Shown piece after piece: positions 1-8,555 of a stretch of DNA of 64,000 nucleotides (within the stretch, counting starts at the first letter, position 1; each line of letters opens with the position of its first letter). Made by a program: the position numbers and the translations under genes. The DNA comes from Flagellimonas meishanensis (GTDB lineage: Bacteria > Bacteroidota > Bacteroidia > Flavobacteriales > Flavobacteriaceae). The notes beneath the pieces are model-generated. The model was given only the letters and a program-made list of their open reading frames with translations, searched no databases and was not told the origin of the DNA. The stretch spans positions 124,001 to 188,000 of the forward strand of contig NZ_JAINVW010000002.1 in the NCBI RefSeq assembly GCF_019880545.1. Direction: 5' to 3'.

Positions 1-452
1 CCCTTTACTTTGGCACCTTGGGCTTTTAGCGCCCTAACGGCATTCAAACTGCTCTTGCCCGTACTGATAAGGTCTTCTATGACCACAACACTTTGACCAG
101 GGGGCAAAGACCCTTCAATCTGGTTTTGCCTTCCATGGGATTTTGGCTCGGGCCGCACATAGATAAAAGGTAAACCAAGCGCCTCTGCAACCAGAATGCC
201 TATACCGATTGCCCCAGTGGCCACACCCGCTATAATATCGGGTTTCCCATAGAGTTTTTCTACCTGTTTTGCCATTTCCTCCCTTACAAAATTTCGTATT
301 TCTGGGTAGGAAAGCATTATCCGGTTATCGCAATAAATTGGGGATTTCCATCCAGAGGCCCAAGTAAACGGATTTTCGGGTTCCAACTTAATTGCATTAA
401 TTTGCAGCAATAGTGCAGCAGTTTTTTTTGCAGTTTCCTTATCTAAAACCAT
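1..452 (-). CDS. pyrE: Orotate phosphoribosyltransferase (3' end outside window)
   Basis: Converts orotate and PRPP to orotidine 5'-monophosphate in de novo pyrimidine synthesis; cytosolic. The minus-strand frame opens at 452 (MVLDKETAKKTAALLLQINA) and stays open to the window edge, so about 150 of the usual ~210 residues are visible. Near residue 42 comes the 'SPIYCDNR' orotate-side segment, then 'GVATGAIGIGI', and near residue 130 the PRPP-binding signature VVVIEDLISTGKS with its paired acidic residues. The gene diverges from the NUDIX gene with only 7 bases between start codons. No frameshift is visible. Family assignment is secure; the C-terminus cannot be checked. Confidence 0.95.
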   Translation of the reverse strand, partial: MVLDKETAKKTAALLLQINAIKLEPENPFTWASGWKSPIYCDNRIMLSYPEIRNFVREEMAKQVEKLYGKPDIIAGVATGAIGIGILVAEALGLPFIYVRPEPKSHGRQNQIEGSLPPGQSVVVIEDLISTGKSSLNAVRALKAQGAKVK

Positions 453-456
453 TGCG

Positions 457-464
457 CAAATGTA
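457..464 (-). promoter_or_regulatory. Candidate -7 element for pyrE
   Basis: On the minus strand these bases read TACATTTG, matching the Bacteroidota -7 consensus TAnnTTTG, and end 4 nt before the pyrE ATG. A transcript from here would have almost no leader. No TTTG at the usual 19-20 nt upstream is evident, so this is a half-site call. The element overlaps the NUDIX start codon. Confidence 0.35.
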
Positions 465-1059
465 TGAAGTTTTTGTTAATGAATCTCCACTGATCTTAAC
501 GAACAAGCGGCCTGAAAAATCCAATGGCCACCTTTTTTCGCTGGATGGCGATTCCATTATGAAAGCCATAAATTCCTTGGCAAAGGGAAAGCTGGAGAAA
601 GCCTATATGTACCATCCCGATGAGGAGAAAATGCTGGATATATTCATGCACAAGATACCGTTGGTGGTTGCCGGAGGTGGTTTTGTGACCAACAAAAAGG
701 GAAAGGTACTCTTCATATTCAGAAATGGGAAATGGGACCTGCCCAAGGGCAAGGTGGATAAGGGAGAGTCCATTGAAGAAGCCGCACTGAGGGAAGTCGA
801 GGAAGAAACAGGAGTTAATGGACTTAAGATCGATAAGTTTTTAAGGACCACCTATCACATTTTCAAGAGGAACGGGGAATTTTGGCTCAAACAGACGCAT
901 TGGTTTGCCATGTCGACAAAATTTGAGGGAAAATTGGTGGCCGAAAAAGCTGAAGGTATAAAGAGGGTGAAATGGAAAGGCCCCAAAAAAGCAAAAAAAG
1001 CCTTGGAAAACTCCTATGCCAACATCAGGATTTTGTTTGAGGATTGGCCCACTTCGTGA
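460..1059 (+). CDS. NUDIX hydrolase
   Basis: Pyrophosphohydrolase of the NUDIX fold, probably acting on a nucleoside diphosphate derivative; the substrate cannot be read from sequence. The NUDIX box lies at residues 97-119 (G97, E103, R111, E112, E115, E116, G118) and fits G-x5-E-x7-REUxEExGU exactly, preceded by 'RNGKWDLPKGK'. The N-terminal ~65 residues (MYEVFVNESPLILTN...) are a lineage-specific extension that I recall from other flavobacterial NUDIX proteins, which supports the start at 460 although it leaves only 7 bases to the divergent pyrE. Convergent with the M14 peptidase gene, 7 bases away. Confidence 0.9.
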   Translation: MYEVFVNESPLILTNKRPEKSNGHLFSLDGDSIMKAINSLAKGKLEKAYMYHPDEEKMLDIFMHKIPLVVAGGGFVTNKKGKVLFIFRNGKWDLPKGKVDKGESIEEAALREVEEETGVNGLKIDKFLRTTYHIFKRNGEFWLKQTHWFAMSTKFEGKLVAEKAEGIKRVKWKGPKKAKKALENSYANIRILFEDWPTS

Positions 1060-1066
1060 AGAAAAA

Positions 1067-2848
1067 TTATTCTCCCGAGCTCTTTTTTGCAATGCGATAA
1101 ACAGGATAGCTGCGATAGGCATCCTCCAGATATTTGGATTGCTCATAGATCCAATCCAACTGGGCGTACCAATTTTCTGAAAACGCAAAATCTTTTTCTT
1201 TTTTTCTCAAAAAGGTGTTTCTCAATACAGAATCACTCTGAAGCATTTTCAAGGCTATATCTTCAAAAACATAAGGGGAAAAACTTTCCTTTCTTTGAAG
1301 CACAGTATCAAAAAAGTTCCAATTGAAGAACGAATCCGCTCCCTGCGGTTCCAAAGTTTCCAATAGGTATCGTATGCCGGGCTGTTGTGTTGGAATAATA
1401 AGGTCACCGGCCCTGAAGGAAACATTTTTGACTTCCTTTTCAACCTGCGCATCATAATGAAGGTAATGTCCTTCGTAGGGCATCTTTCTGGTTTCAAAAT
1501 CCAGAATGGTGTAGGCCTCTACGGTGAGCATCGAATCCTTGTCCAAAACCACATAATCAATCTGGTTGGCATCCAGGCGTTCCACAATTTTGTGCCATTC
1601 CTTTCCCACAACATAGGCCTCAGGCACCGAAATGGTATCCATGGGAACAAAAATGTTGTAATAATCCGTCTCTTTGGTGAAAGGTTTGGATTGGTCGTAC
1701 CTCAATCTGGGCCAACCGGTGATGGGACTTTCCAATTGTTCCGCTTCATAGCCCTTGAACGTGAGCGTCGTAGTGCGTGTGGAGTCAACTTGCCAGTTGA
1801 AATGGTATTGGGACATGCCAAGAGATTCTTCGAGGGCCTCCTGCCGCAACTTTCTGATATTTTCGTGGTCCTGCTCCACTATATCGATAAGGCCCAACAT
1901 AAGCTGATAGGTGCCTTCAACCCTTTGTTTATAAGGTTTTAGCATATGTGTTTCCACCATAAGGCCCAGGGTGTTCCAAAGTGTTGTATATCCCGTGGAG
2001 TATCTCGGATGGTCCAAAAACTGGCTAAAGCCATATTCCGGTGGCCGGTTGAATACGTTTACATAGGGGGTTATGTCCCAACCCCTGTCCATAAGCGATT
2101 TTTCTAGATTGGGCCTAAACTGTTGGTTCAGGTAATGGCCCAATTTTCCGCCCATCTTGTTGTGCTGGGTGAATAAATGGGTGAGGGTGTACTGGTAATC
2201 GGCACCATTGCTGACATGGTTTTCCACGAAAACATCCGGCTTTGCACTATGAAAAATTTGGGTGAAGGTCTTCGCATTTTTGGAATCGAGTTTGATGAAA
2301 TCGCGATTCAGGTCGTAGTTCTGCGCATTTCCCCGAAAACCATATTCCAAAGGACCATTTTGATTTACCCGTGTGGTGGAATTTCGGTTGAGAGCCCCTC
2401 CCACATTGTATACCGGTATGGTGACCAACACTGTATTTTTTGGATGTTTCAATATCCGTGTGGCCAGATCTCGGTACAGCATCATGGTGGCATCAATCCC
2501 ATCACTTTCGCCGGGGTGGATGCCATTATTGATCAAAATGATGGCTTTTGCCTTACGGACATGGTCCAAATTGAAATCACCATCGGGATTGAAGGTGACC
2601 AGATGCAGGGGGAGGCCACTATCGGTTTCTCCGATGGTCTGGATATTTACTTCCGGAAAATCGTGCGCCAACTTTTTGTAAAAGGCAATTACATCCTGGT
2701 ACGTCGCCGTTTCCTTTTTGTTGGAAGCTTCATAATACGTTTGGTACGATGTGGTTTCATCCTGGGTGGTCGTCTCACAGGACAGCATCAACAGTAACAC
2801 GAGTAAAGGGACAATGTGCTTCAAGATAGTAGGTTGATAACAGGGCAA
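1067..2848 (-). CDS. M14 family metallopeptidase (zinc carboxypeptidase-like lipoprotein)
   Basis: Predicted secreted or envelope-anchored zinc carboxypeptidase. The N-terminus has a hydrophobic segment ending in 'LLLMLSC', a lipobox, so a lipoprotein is likely. The HxxE zinc motif is in 'NNGIHPGESDG' about 110 residues in; 'NRDFIKLDSKNAK', 'FVENHVSNGADY' and 'GLMVETHMLKPYKQRVEGTY' supply further M14-like landmarks. At 593 aa it is longer than secreted carboxypeptidases and has a C-terminal domain of unassigned fold. The ATG at 2848 puts ten residues before the hydrophobic stretch; a TTG at 2824 is an alternative. It lies 44 nt downstream of the response regulator on the same strand, so co-transcription is possible. 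Confidence 0.85.
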   Translation of the reverse strand: MPCYQPTILKHIVPLLVLLLMLSCETTTQDETTSYQTYYEASNKKETATYQDVIAFYKKLAHDFPEVNIQTIGETDSGLPLHLVTFNPDGDFNLDHVRKAKAIILINNGIHPGESDGIDATMMLYRDLATRILKHPKNTVLVTIPVYNVGGALNRNSTTRVNQNGPLEYGFRGNAQNYDLNRDFIKLDSKNAKTFTQIFHSAKPDVFVENHVSNGADYQYTLTHLFTQHNKMGGKLGHYLNQQFRPNLEKSLMDRGWDITPYVNVFNRPPEYGFSQFLDHPRYSTGYTTLWNTLGLMVETHMLKPYKQRVEGTYQLMLGLIDIVEQDHENIRKLRQEALEESLGMSQYHFNWQVDSTRTTTLTFKGYEAEQLESPITGWPRLRYDQSKPFTKETDYYNIFVPMDTISVPEAYVVGKEWHKIVERLDANQIDYVVLDKDSMLTVEAYTILDFETRKMPYEGHYLHYDAQVEKEVKNVSFRAGDLIIPTQQPGIRYLLETLEPQGADSFFNWNFFDTVLQRKESFSPYVFEDIALKMLQSDSVLRNTFLRKKEKDFAFSENWYAQLDWIYEQSKYLEDAYRSYPVYRIAKKSSGE

Positions 2849-2892
2849 TACTTCAAAATTGACTTGTTCTTCTATAGTAAAAATAGGGAATA

Positions 2893-3312
2893 TTACCGTT
2901 CTTGGGACACATTCTTCAATTCTAGATCGGAATCATCGATTTTGCAAATGGGTTTGTTTTTGAAGTTGAGGTGATGCGGAAAGATGGATTTTAGGTCGGA
3001 CCACCTCTGATAATCCGAAGGATCTATGGATGAAGTGATGATATTGATGATGGCTTTTTCCTTAAATTCGAGCATTCCAAATTCTTCCAAAAAATCCCAT
3101 CCATCCATAATGGGCATGTTAATGTCCAAAAAAATAATGTTGGGAACGGGCCGCCCCTGGCCGTTTCGTGTTTTGATGGCTTCTATGGCCGTTTTTCCAT
3201 TCTCAAACACCTGAATATCATCGCAATCCACAACAGGCTTCAACATTTTCCTGATCCCGAACACGGTGATTGGATCATCATCGACAATGTACAGGCTATC
3301 TATTTTCTTCAT
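2893..3312 (-). CDS. Response regulator receiver-domain protein
   Basis: Single-domain (139 aa) CheY-like receiver. The acidic pocket is 'YIVDDDP' near residue 8, the phospho-acceptor Asp is in 'IIFLDINMPIMDGW', the conserved Thr is in 'IITSSID', and a Lys-Pro pair (NKP) occurs near the end. There is no DNA-binding output domain, so it probably signals by protein contact or as a relay. Its start overlaps the 3' end of the histidine kinase gene by 17 bases, which implies translational coupling and makes the two an obvious cognate pair. The output pathway is not evident from neighbours. Confidence 0.9.
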   Translation of the reverse strand: MKKIDSLYIVDDDPITVFGIRKMLKPVVDCDDIQVFENGKTAIEAIKTRNGQGRPVPNIIFLDINMPIMDGWDFLEEFGMLEFKEKAIINIITSSIDPSDYQRWSDLKSIFPHHLNFKNKPICKIDDSDLELKNVSQER

Positions 3313-5140
3313 TGAAATATATGTTAAAGGTAGTGCCCACTCCTTCCTCGCTCTGAACGGTTATGGCGCCCCCCATGCCCTCTATTTGGTTTTTGATGAT
3401 GTAAAGACCAAGGCCCTTGGCATCTTTTTTATCATGAAAGGTTTTGTACATGCCAAAAACTTTACGGCCGTGTTTTTTTAGATCTATTCCCAACCCATTG
3501 TCCGATATCTGCACAAGGGTCTTGTCCTTTTCCTTGGCGGCACGAATTTTTATAATGGGGTTTCTTTCGGGGTCTCTGTATTTTATGGCATTGGTGATCA
3601 AATTCAATAGAATGCTTTCCAAATATGAGGGTACACTGAGCACCTTTTTGTTTTTCGGAACGGTATTGATGATTTCCACTCGGTTTTTCTTCAACATGGT
3701 GGAGAGGTCCTGCAGCACTTTGTCTACCACTTCGTTCAGGTTGAGCAGTTTCTTTTGGAGATTCACATTTGTGTTTATGGTCACCACCTCGTTCAGATCT
3801 TCCAGGGTTAGCATTAGATTATCGGAAGCTTGGGCAAGCATTTTCAATAGGTGTTTCTTTTCTGACTCATTGTCTTCTTGCTCAAGGAAATTCAATAACA
3901 TGGAAAAATTGGCGGAATGGGAGCGTAGGTTATGTGAGACTATATGGGCAAAGTTGATCAACTTCTTATTTTGAACGGCGGTCACATTAATTAGGTTTCG
4001 CAATTGATCCTCCTTTTTCTTTAGAGAGGTAATGTCCATGCTTATACCAATGAGGCCGTTCACATTGCCCTCCAAATCCAGGAGTGGAATTTTTGAAGTC
4101 AAAAAATTGGTAGTTCTTCCGTCTTTTTTTATGCTGATGGTCTCTTTGCCGATAAGCGGTTTCAATGTGCGCATGACCTCAAGATCTTCCTCCCTGGAAA
4201 TTTGGGCCGCCTTTGCGTCATAAAGGTCAAAATCGTCTTTGCCGATCAGATCTTCCTGTGATTTTTCCAAATAGTCGCATTCGGACTTGTTCACCAATGT
4301 TTTTCTGGAGTCCTTGTCTTTTACGAATACATTTAGGGGAATATTGTTTATGAGCGTTGTTAGCAAGCGTTCGTTTTCCTCGCGCTTGATCTCCAACATA
4401 ACCTGTTCATGGATATCCTGAAAAGTTCCAAAGAGCTTTACAACGGAGCCGTCTTGGACTATCGGTTTGCCAGAGGCCTTTACCCATTTTTCATTTCCCT
4501 TGCTTGTCAGTATCTCCAATCGCTCGCTAAAAGCCTTGCCTTCTTCGAGGGCTTTGTGGAACAGCATGGAAATTTTGTTCCTGCTGTATCCTTTTTTGTA
4601 ATAGTTGATGCCCTCGTTGACATTTGGAATATAGCCGGGGGACACTTCATGTATCTTCTTGGTCTCCTCGCACCAAAAAAGTTCTTCCGTGGCAATGTCG
4701 TACTCCCAACAGCCCACCCTGGCCACTTCCGATTTTTCTTTGAAGAGTGTTTTTATCCGATCAAGTTCGTGCCGTGTTTCAACATGTTCTGTTATATCAT
4801 CGGTTTGGATAATGGTCCCAAGCACATTCTCCTTGTCGTCGAACCATGGGGAAAATGTGCTTTGAAACCAGCGGGTTGTATTATCCATTGTTGTTTTGTG
4901 CCGCAAAAAGCCGGATTCGCCATTGCACAGTAAGTTGTCCAAAGCATTCAAATCTATTTGCTCATGGGAGGCGAACAAGGTTTTCACATCCTGTCCGATC
5001 ATACTCTTTTTACCTTTGCCGAAAAGGTTCAACCATGAATCCGAAGCACCGGCCAATAGTTGTTTTCTATTGACCAACGCCGTAGCTTTTGGCAGTTGCT
5101 TTAGCAGATAATCCGGGGTTATGGTTTGGGCTGCTTTCAA
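3296..5140 (-). CDS. PAS-domain sensor histidine kinase
   Basis: A 614-aa sensor kinase with no transmembrane segment visible, so probably cytosolic. PAS/PAC modules occupy roughly residues 1-380: 'STFSPWFDDKENVLGTIIQ' marks one PAC end, 'ELFWCEETKKIHEV' is a PAS_3-like start, and a third PAS runs 'NNIPLNVFVKDKDSRKTLVN' to 'GLIGISMDIT'. The phospho-accepting His is in 'IVSHNLRSHSANF' near residue 401, an H-box variant common in Bacteroidota. The ATPase domain follows with an N-box (LNLITNAIKYRDPE), G1 (ISDNGLGIDL) and G2 (KGLGLYIIKNQIEGMGG). All catalytic boxes are present. The ligand is unknown. It overlaps the response regulator gene downstream. Confidence 0.92.
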   Translation of the reverse strand: MKAAQTITPDYLLKQLPKATALVNRKQLLAGASDSWLNLFGKGKKSMIGQDVKTLFASHEQIDLNALDNLLCNGESGFLRHKTTMDNTTRWFQSTFSPWFDDKENVLGTIIQTDDITEHVETRHELDRIKTLFKEKSEVARVGCWEYDIATEELFWCEETKKIHEVSPGYIPNVNEGINYYKKGYSRNKISMLFHKALEEGKAFSERLEILTSKGNEKWVKASGKPIVQDGSVVKLFGTFQDIHEQVMLEIKREENERLLTTLINNIPLNVFVKDKDSRKTLVNKSECDYLEKSQEDLIGKDDFDLYDAKAAQISREEDLEVMRTLKPLIGKETISIKKDGRTTNFLTSKIPLLDLEGNVNGLIGISMDITSLKKKEDQLRNLINVTAVQNKKLINFAHIVSHNLRSHSANFSMLLNFLEQEDNESEKKHLLKMLAQASDNLMLTLEDLNEVVTINTNVNLQKKLLNLNEVVDKVLQDLSTMLKKNRVEIINTVPKNKKVLSVPSYLESILLNLITNAIKYRDPERNPIIKIRAAKEKDKTLVQISDNGLGIDLKKHGRKVFGMYKTFHDKKDAKGLGLYIIKNQIEGMGGAITVQSEEGVGTTFNIYFNEENR

Positions 5141-5302
5141 TGTTGGGGGTTACTTTTATTTTTGATGCTATAAGAATTTTCATACCAAAATAGAAGTATT
5201 GACCTTGCACAAGGATTTAATGTTGTGAATATCCCAAAATATGTTGTTTTTGCTCCGTCCTATGGGGTTTGCCACGTGACTGGAGTCGATTTTTGTGGGT
5301 GG

Positions 5303-5761
5303 TCAGCGCTTTATTACCACGGTATCGGGCACCAAAACAGTGTAGTCGCCCCCATTACGGATAACATCTCTCACGATGGAGGAACTGATATAGGATTTGC
5401 CTGAGGATGTCAATAAAAATACCGTTTCGATTTCGGAAAGTTTCCTGTTCGTGTGGGCAATGGCCTTTTCAAACTCAAAATCTCCTGGATTGCGCAATCC
5501 CCTCAGGATAAAATCAGCGCCCACCTGTTTGCAAAAATCCACGGTAAGCCCTTCATAGGTGACAACCTTTATTTTGGGTTCATCCTTAAAAGCATCCTCT
5601 ATAAATTTTTTGCGCTCTTCTAGGGAGAACATGTATTTTTTGTCCGCATTTATCCCGATGGCAATCAATAATTCATCAAACAGGGTGATTCCCCGTGTAA
5701 TGATATCGTAGTGTCCCAAGGTGAGTGGGTCAAATGAACCGGGAAAAATGGCACGTCTCAT
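5303..5761 (-). CDS. coaD: Pantetheine-phosphate adenylyltransferase
   Basis: Penultimate step of coenzyme A synthesis: 4'-phosphopantetheine plus ATP gives dephospho-CoA. The 152-aa length is typical. The nucleotidyltransferase signature is 'FPGSFDPLTLGHYDII' at the N-terminus (T/HxGH motif), 'RGLRNPGDFEFE' is the substrate loop, and 'ISSSIVRDV' near residue 126 corresponds to the C-terminal ISSTxVR motif. It starts 33 bases after ddl ends on the same strand, so ddl-coaD is probably an operon. Confidence 0.97.
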   Translation of the reverse strand: MRRAIFPGSFDPLTLGHYDIITRGITLFDELLIAIGINADKKYMFSLEERKKFIEDAFKDEPKIKVVTYEGLTVDFCKQVGADFILRGLRNPGDFEFEKAIAHTNRKLSEIETVFLLTSSGKSYISSSIVRDVIRNGGDYTVLVPDTVVIKR

Positions 5762-5794
5762 TACTTGGCTAGTTTGTCCAAAAATACAGATTTT

Positions 5795-6769
5795 CTACTG
5801 CAATGCCTGCTCAATGGCACTGGAAAACAATTCTTTCAGGGAGATTCCGGCTGCCTTTGCCTGTTTTGGCAGAATACTTTCCTCCGTGAGCCCGGGTACG
5901 GTATTGACCTCCAAAAGATAGGGTTCATCCCCAATAAAGATAAACTCGCTGCGGGTATATCCCTCAAACCCAAGAATGGTATAGATAAATTCCGCAAGTT
6001 TGCGGACATTGGCTTCTTTGGTCTCCGATATTCTAGCCGGTGTTATTTCCTGGGATTTTCCTAGGTATTTGGCCTCAAAATCAAAAAAATCGTTCTCGGA
6101 AACAATCTCCGTGATTGGGAGCACCAATACTTGGCCTTTGTGCGTAATGACTCCGACGGAAACCTCCACCCCATCCAAAAAAGATTCTATCAAGACTTGG
6201 TTGTCCTCGGTAAAAGCCTTGTCAATGGCCGCTTTCAATTCCTCTTTTTTATACACTTTGGATATCCCATAACTGCTTCCGGCGCGGTTGGCCTTCACAA
6301 AACAGGGTAGGCCCACCTTATTAACAATACTGTCCTCGTCAATCGACTGTCCTTTATCCAAATAATAGGAAGTGGCGCAGGGAACCCCGTGGGGTTTCAG
6401 TACACTCAACAAATCCCTTTTATTGAAAGCGAGGGCCGCTTGGTAATGGTCGCACGAAGTCTGCGGAAGGTTCAAAAGTTCAAAATAAGCCTGAAGCAGC
6501 CCATCCTCGCCGGGTGTTCCGTGGATGGCATTGAATACGCAGTCAAAATGGATTTTTCCGGAAGAATGGGGTATGCTAAAGTCTGACCTATCAACCGGAA
6601 ATTCTTGATCGGAATCATCCAGGCACACCCATTTTTCTCTGGAAATGATGATCCGATACGGATTATAAAGGTGTCTGTCCAAATGCTGGTAGACCACATT
6701 TCCACTCTTTATTGAAATGTCATACTCACTGGAATAGCCGCCCATTACTATGGCAATGTTCTTTTTCAT
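5795..6769 (-). CDS. ddl: D-alanine--D-alanine ligase
   Basis: ATP-grasp ligase making D-Ala-D-Ala for peptidoglycan. 324 aa, standard size. Motifs: 'MGGYSSEYDISIKSG' (N-terminal binding), 'NAIHGTPGEDGLLQ' near residue 85, 'PCFVKANRAGSSYGISKV' (ATP-grasp Lys and the Ser-rich loop), 'VEVSVGVI', and 'PYLLEVNTVPGLTEESILP' near residue 290 carrying the metal-binding Glu and Asn. It diverges from the PASTA/rluD pair over 79 bases. The neighbourhood of cell-wall ligase facing a PASTA protein recurs in flavobacteria as I recall it. Confidence 0.96.
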   Translation of the reverse strand: MKKNIAIVMGGYSSEYDISIKSGNVVYQHLDRHLYNPYRIIISREKWVCLDDSDQEFPVDRSDFSIPHSSGKIHFDCVFNAIHGTPGEDGLLQAYFELLNLPQTSCDHYQAALAFNKRDLLSVLKPHGVPCATSYYLDKGQSIDEDSIVNKVGLPCFVKANRAGSSYGISKVYKKEELKAAIDKAFTEDNQVLIESFLDGVEVSVGVITHKGQVLVLPITEIVSENDFFDFEAKYLGKSQEITPARISETKEANVRKLAEFIYTILGFEGYTRSEFIFIGDEPYLLEVNTVPGLTEESILPKQAKAAGISLKELFSSAIEQALQ

Positions 6770-6821
6770 CCGGTTGTCGAATATCGCTTTGCCAAAGTAA
6801 AGAAAAAAGGACTGTCTTTCC

Positions 6822-6829
6822 TATATTTG
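6822..6829 (+). promoter_or_regulatory. -7 element of PASTA-rluD promoter
   Basis: TATATTTG, a perfect TAnnTTTG, lies 19 nt before the ATG at 6849. A TTTG occurs at 6788-6791 but at 30 nt spacing rather than 19-20, so only the -7 half is convincing. Confidence 0.5.
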
Positions 6830-6848
6830 TTCCGATAAGGCATTGTGC

Positions 6849-7436
6849 ATGAAACATTTCTTAGGTTTTTTAAAGAGCAAGACTTTTTTGATCCAATTGG
6901 GACTGGCCCTGTTGGCATTGGTCGTATTGATTTTTTTGGCCTTGAAATGGCTCAAAAGCTCAACCAATCATGGTGAGTTTGTGGAAGTTCCCGACTTTTC
7001 CAAAATGTCCGTAATGGAAATGCGGGATGCAGTGGAGGAAGCTGGCCTGCGGTATCAGATATTGGATTCTTCGAACTACAATCCCGATTATCCCAGGTTT
7101 TCCATTTTGGAACAGAACCCTCCAGCAGGCAACAAGGTCAAGTCCAACCGAAAGATTTATTTTACCGTAAACCCTTCGGGCTATAAAAAGGTTACGGTCC
7201 CCGATATCATACAGGTGACCCAGCGAAATGCCACTTCCATGCTCAGGGCCGTTGGATTGGATGTTCAGCGCGTTACCTACATTGATGAGTTGGGCAAGGA
7301 CATGGTATACAATATGAAACATAAGGGCAAATATGTCAAACCCGGGGATAAATTGCCCAAAACTTCCAAAATTGAGCTTATTTGTGGCAACGGCACCATA
7401 CCCGGGAGCGCCCGGGTTCAGGCAGATTCCAATTGA
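6849..7436 (+). CDS. PASTA domain-containing membrane protein
   Basis: Single-pass inner-membrane protein with an N-terminal anchor (residues about 11-33, 'FLIQLGLALLALVVLIFLAL') and a periplasmic tail of two to three PASTA repeats: 'EVPDFSKMSVMEMRDAVEEA', then 'TVPDIIQVTQRNATSMLRAV' and a partial third. PASTA modules elsewhere bind peptidoglycan or muropeptides; here there is no kinase or transpeptidase domain attached, so its role is inferred only as cell-wall related. A TTG at 6843 is also in frame, but ATG at 6849 starts the natural MKHFLGFLKSK sequence. It ends 2 bases before the rluD start, so the two are co-translated, and faces ddl. Confidence 0.88.
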   Translation: MKHFLGFLKSKTFLIQLGLALLALVVLIFLALKWLKSSTNHGEFVEVPDFSKMSVMEMRDAVEEAGLRYQILDSSNYNPDYPRFSILEQNPPAGNKVKSNRKIYFTVNPSGYKKVTVPDIIQVTQRNATSMLRAVGLDVQRVTYIDELGKDMVYNMKHKGKYVKPGDKLPKTSKIELICGNGTIPGSARVQADSN

Positions 7437-7438
7437 CA

Positions 7439-8467
7439 ATGGATGCATCCGATAGCCAAGAATTAGCACAGGATGAGCTTTTCGAGCACCATAGATTTGT
7501 TGCAGCAAAAGGTCAGGAGCCATTGCGTGTCGACAAGTTTTTGATGAACTTCATTGAAAATGCCACCCGAAACAAAATCCAACAGGCTGCGAAACAGGGC
7601 CATATTTGGGTGAACGGGACCATTGTGAAGCAAAATTACAGAGTAAAGGCAGGGGATGAGGTAAAGGTGCTATTTGAACACCCACCTTATGAATTTTTGT
7701 TGACCCCGGAAGACATACCCCTGGATATTGTTTTTGAGGATGAAATTCTTTTGGTGGTGAACAAACCGCCGGGAATGGTGGTGCATCCCGGACACGGAAA
7801 TTATTCAGGCACTTTGATCAATGCCTTGGTGTATCATTTTGAAAACCTGCCCAAAAACAGTTCAGAACGGCCAGGCTTGGTTCACCGCATTGATAAGGAT
7901 ACCTCGGGATTGTTGGTCATTGCCAAAACCGAAGCTGCTATGAGCCATTTGGCCCAGCAATTTTTTGAAAAGAGCAGCGAAAGGGAATACATCGCCCTGG
8001 TTTGGGGAAACGTGGAAGAGGAGCAGGGAACAGTGGAGGGCCATATCGGCAGAAATCCAAAAAACAGGCTGCAAATGATGGTTTTTCCAGAGGGGAATGA
8101 AGGTAAGGAAGCCGTCACCCACTATAGGGTTTTGGAGCGATTTGGCTATGTGACGCTGGTGTCCTGCAAGTTGGAAACGGGGAGAACCCATCAGATTCGG
8201 GTGCACATGAAGCATATTGGCCATACCCTGTTCAATGATGAACGATACGGGGGCGACAGGATTTTGAAAGGCACCACTTTTACTAAATACAAACAGTTTG
8301 TGCAAAACGCCTTTAAAATACTACCCAGACAGGCTCTGCATGCCAAAACCTTGGGGTTTGAACACCCTTTGACCGGCAAGTTCATGCGGTTCGATTCGGA
8401 ATTGCCGGAGGATATGGTAAACTGTATCCAGAAATGGCGGGAATATGCCAAGCATCATACGGAATAA
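7439..8467 (+). CDS. rluD: 23S rRNA pseudouridine synthase, RluD family
   Basis: Isomerises specific uridines to pseudouridine in large-subunit rRNA. An N-terminal S4 RNA-binding domain (residues ~32-85, 'LRVDKFLMNFIENATRNKIQ') precedes the RluA/RluD catalytic domain with 'HRIDKDTSGLLVIAKT', whose second Asp is the catalytic residue, and 'LETGRTHQIRVHMKHIGHTL'. The frame is open from a TTG at 7382, but that extension lies inside the PASTA gene; ATG 7439 follows the PASTA stop by 2 bases and gives a family-typical 342 aa. Exact target uridines cannot be assigned. Confidence 0.93.
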   Translation: MDASDSQELAQDELFEHHRFVAAKGQEPLRVDKFLMNFIENATRNKIQQAAKQGHIWVNGTIVKQNYRVKAGDEVKVLFEHPPYEFLLTPEDIPLDIVFEDEILLVVNKPPGMVVHPGHGNYSGTLINALVYHFENLPKNSSERPGLVHRIDKDTSGLLVIAKTEAAMSHLAQQFFEKSSEREYIALVWGNVEEEQGTVEGHIGRNPKNRLQMMVFPEGNEGKEAVTHYRVLERFGYVTLVSCKLETGRTHQIRVHMKHIGHTLFNDERYGGDRILKGTTFTKYKQFVQNAFKILPRQALHAKTLGFEHPLTGKFMRFDSELPEDMVNCIQKWREYAKHHTE

Positions 8468-8555
8468 GTGTATTCGATTGTAAGATCGAAAAGACCTTTT
8501 GCACTTCCTTCCCCAAAAGCAAATTCCTCCTTATTTTTACTTGAAAATAGAGCAC

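Noticed and set aside
5141..5302. Riboswitch or promoter pair between the histidine kinase and coaD
   Set aside because: No conserved aptamer fold or TAnnTTTG with proper spacing could be identified.
7382..7438. Longer RluD start at TTG 7382
   Set aside because: It overlaps the end of the PASTA gene, and the ATG 2 bases after that stop codon fits coupled translation.
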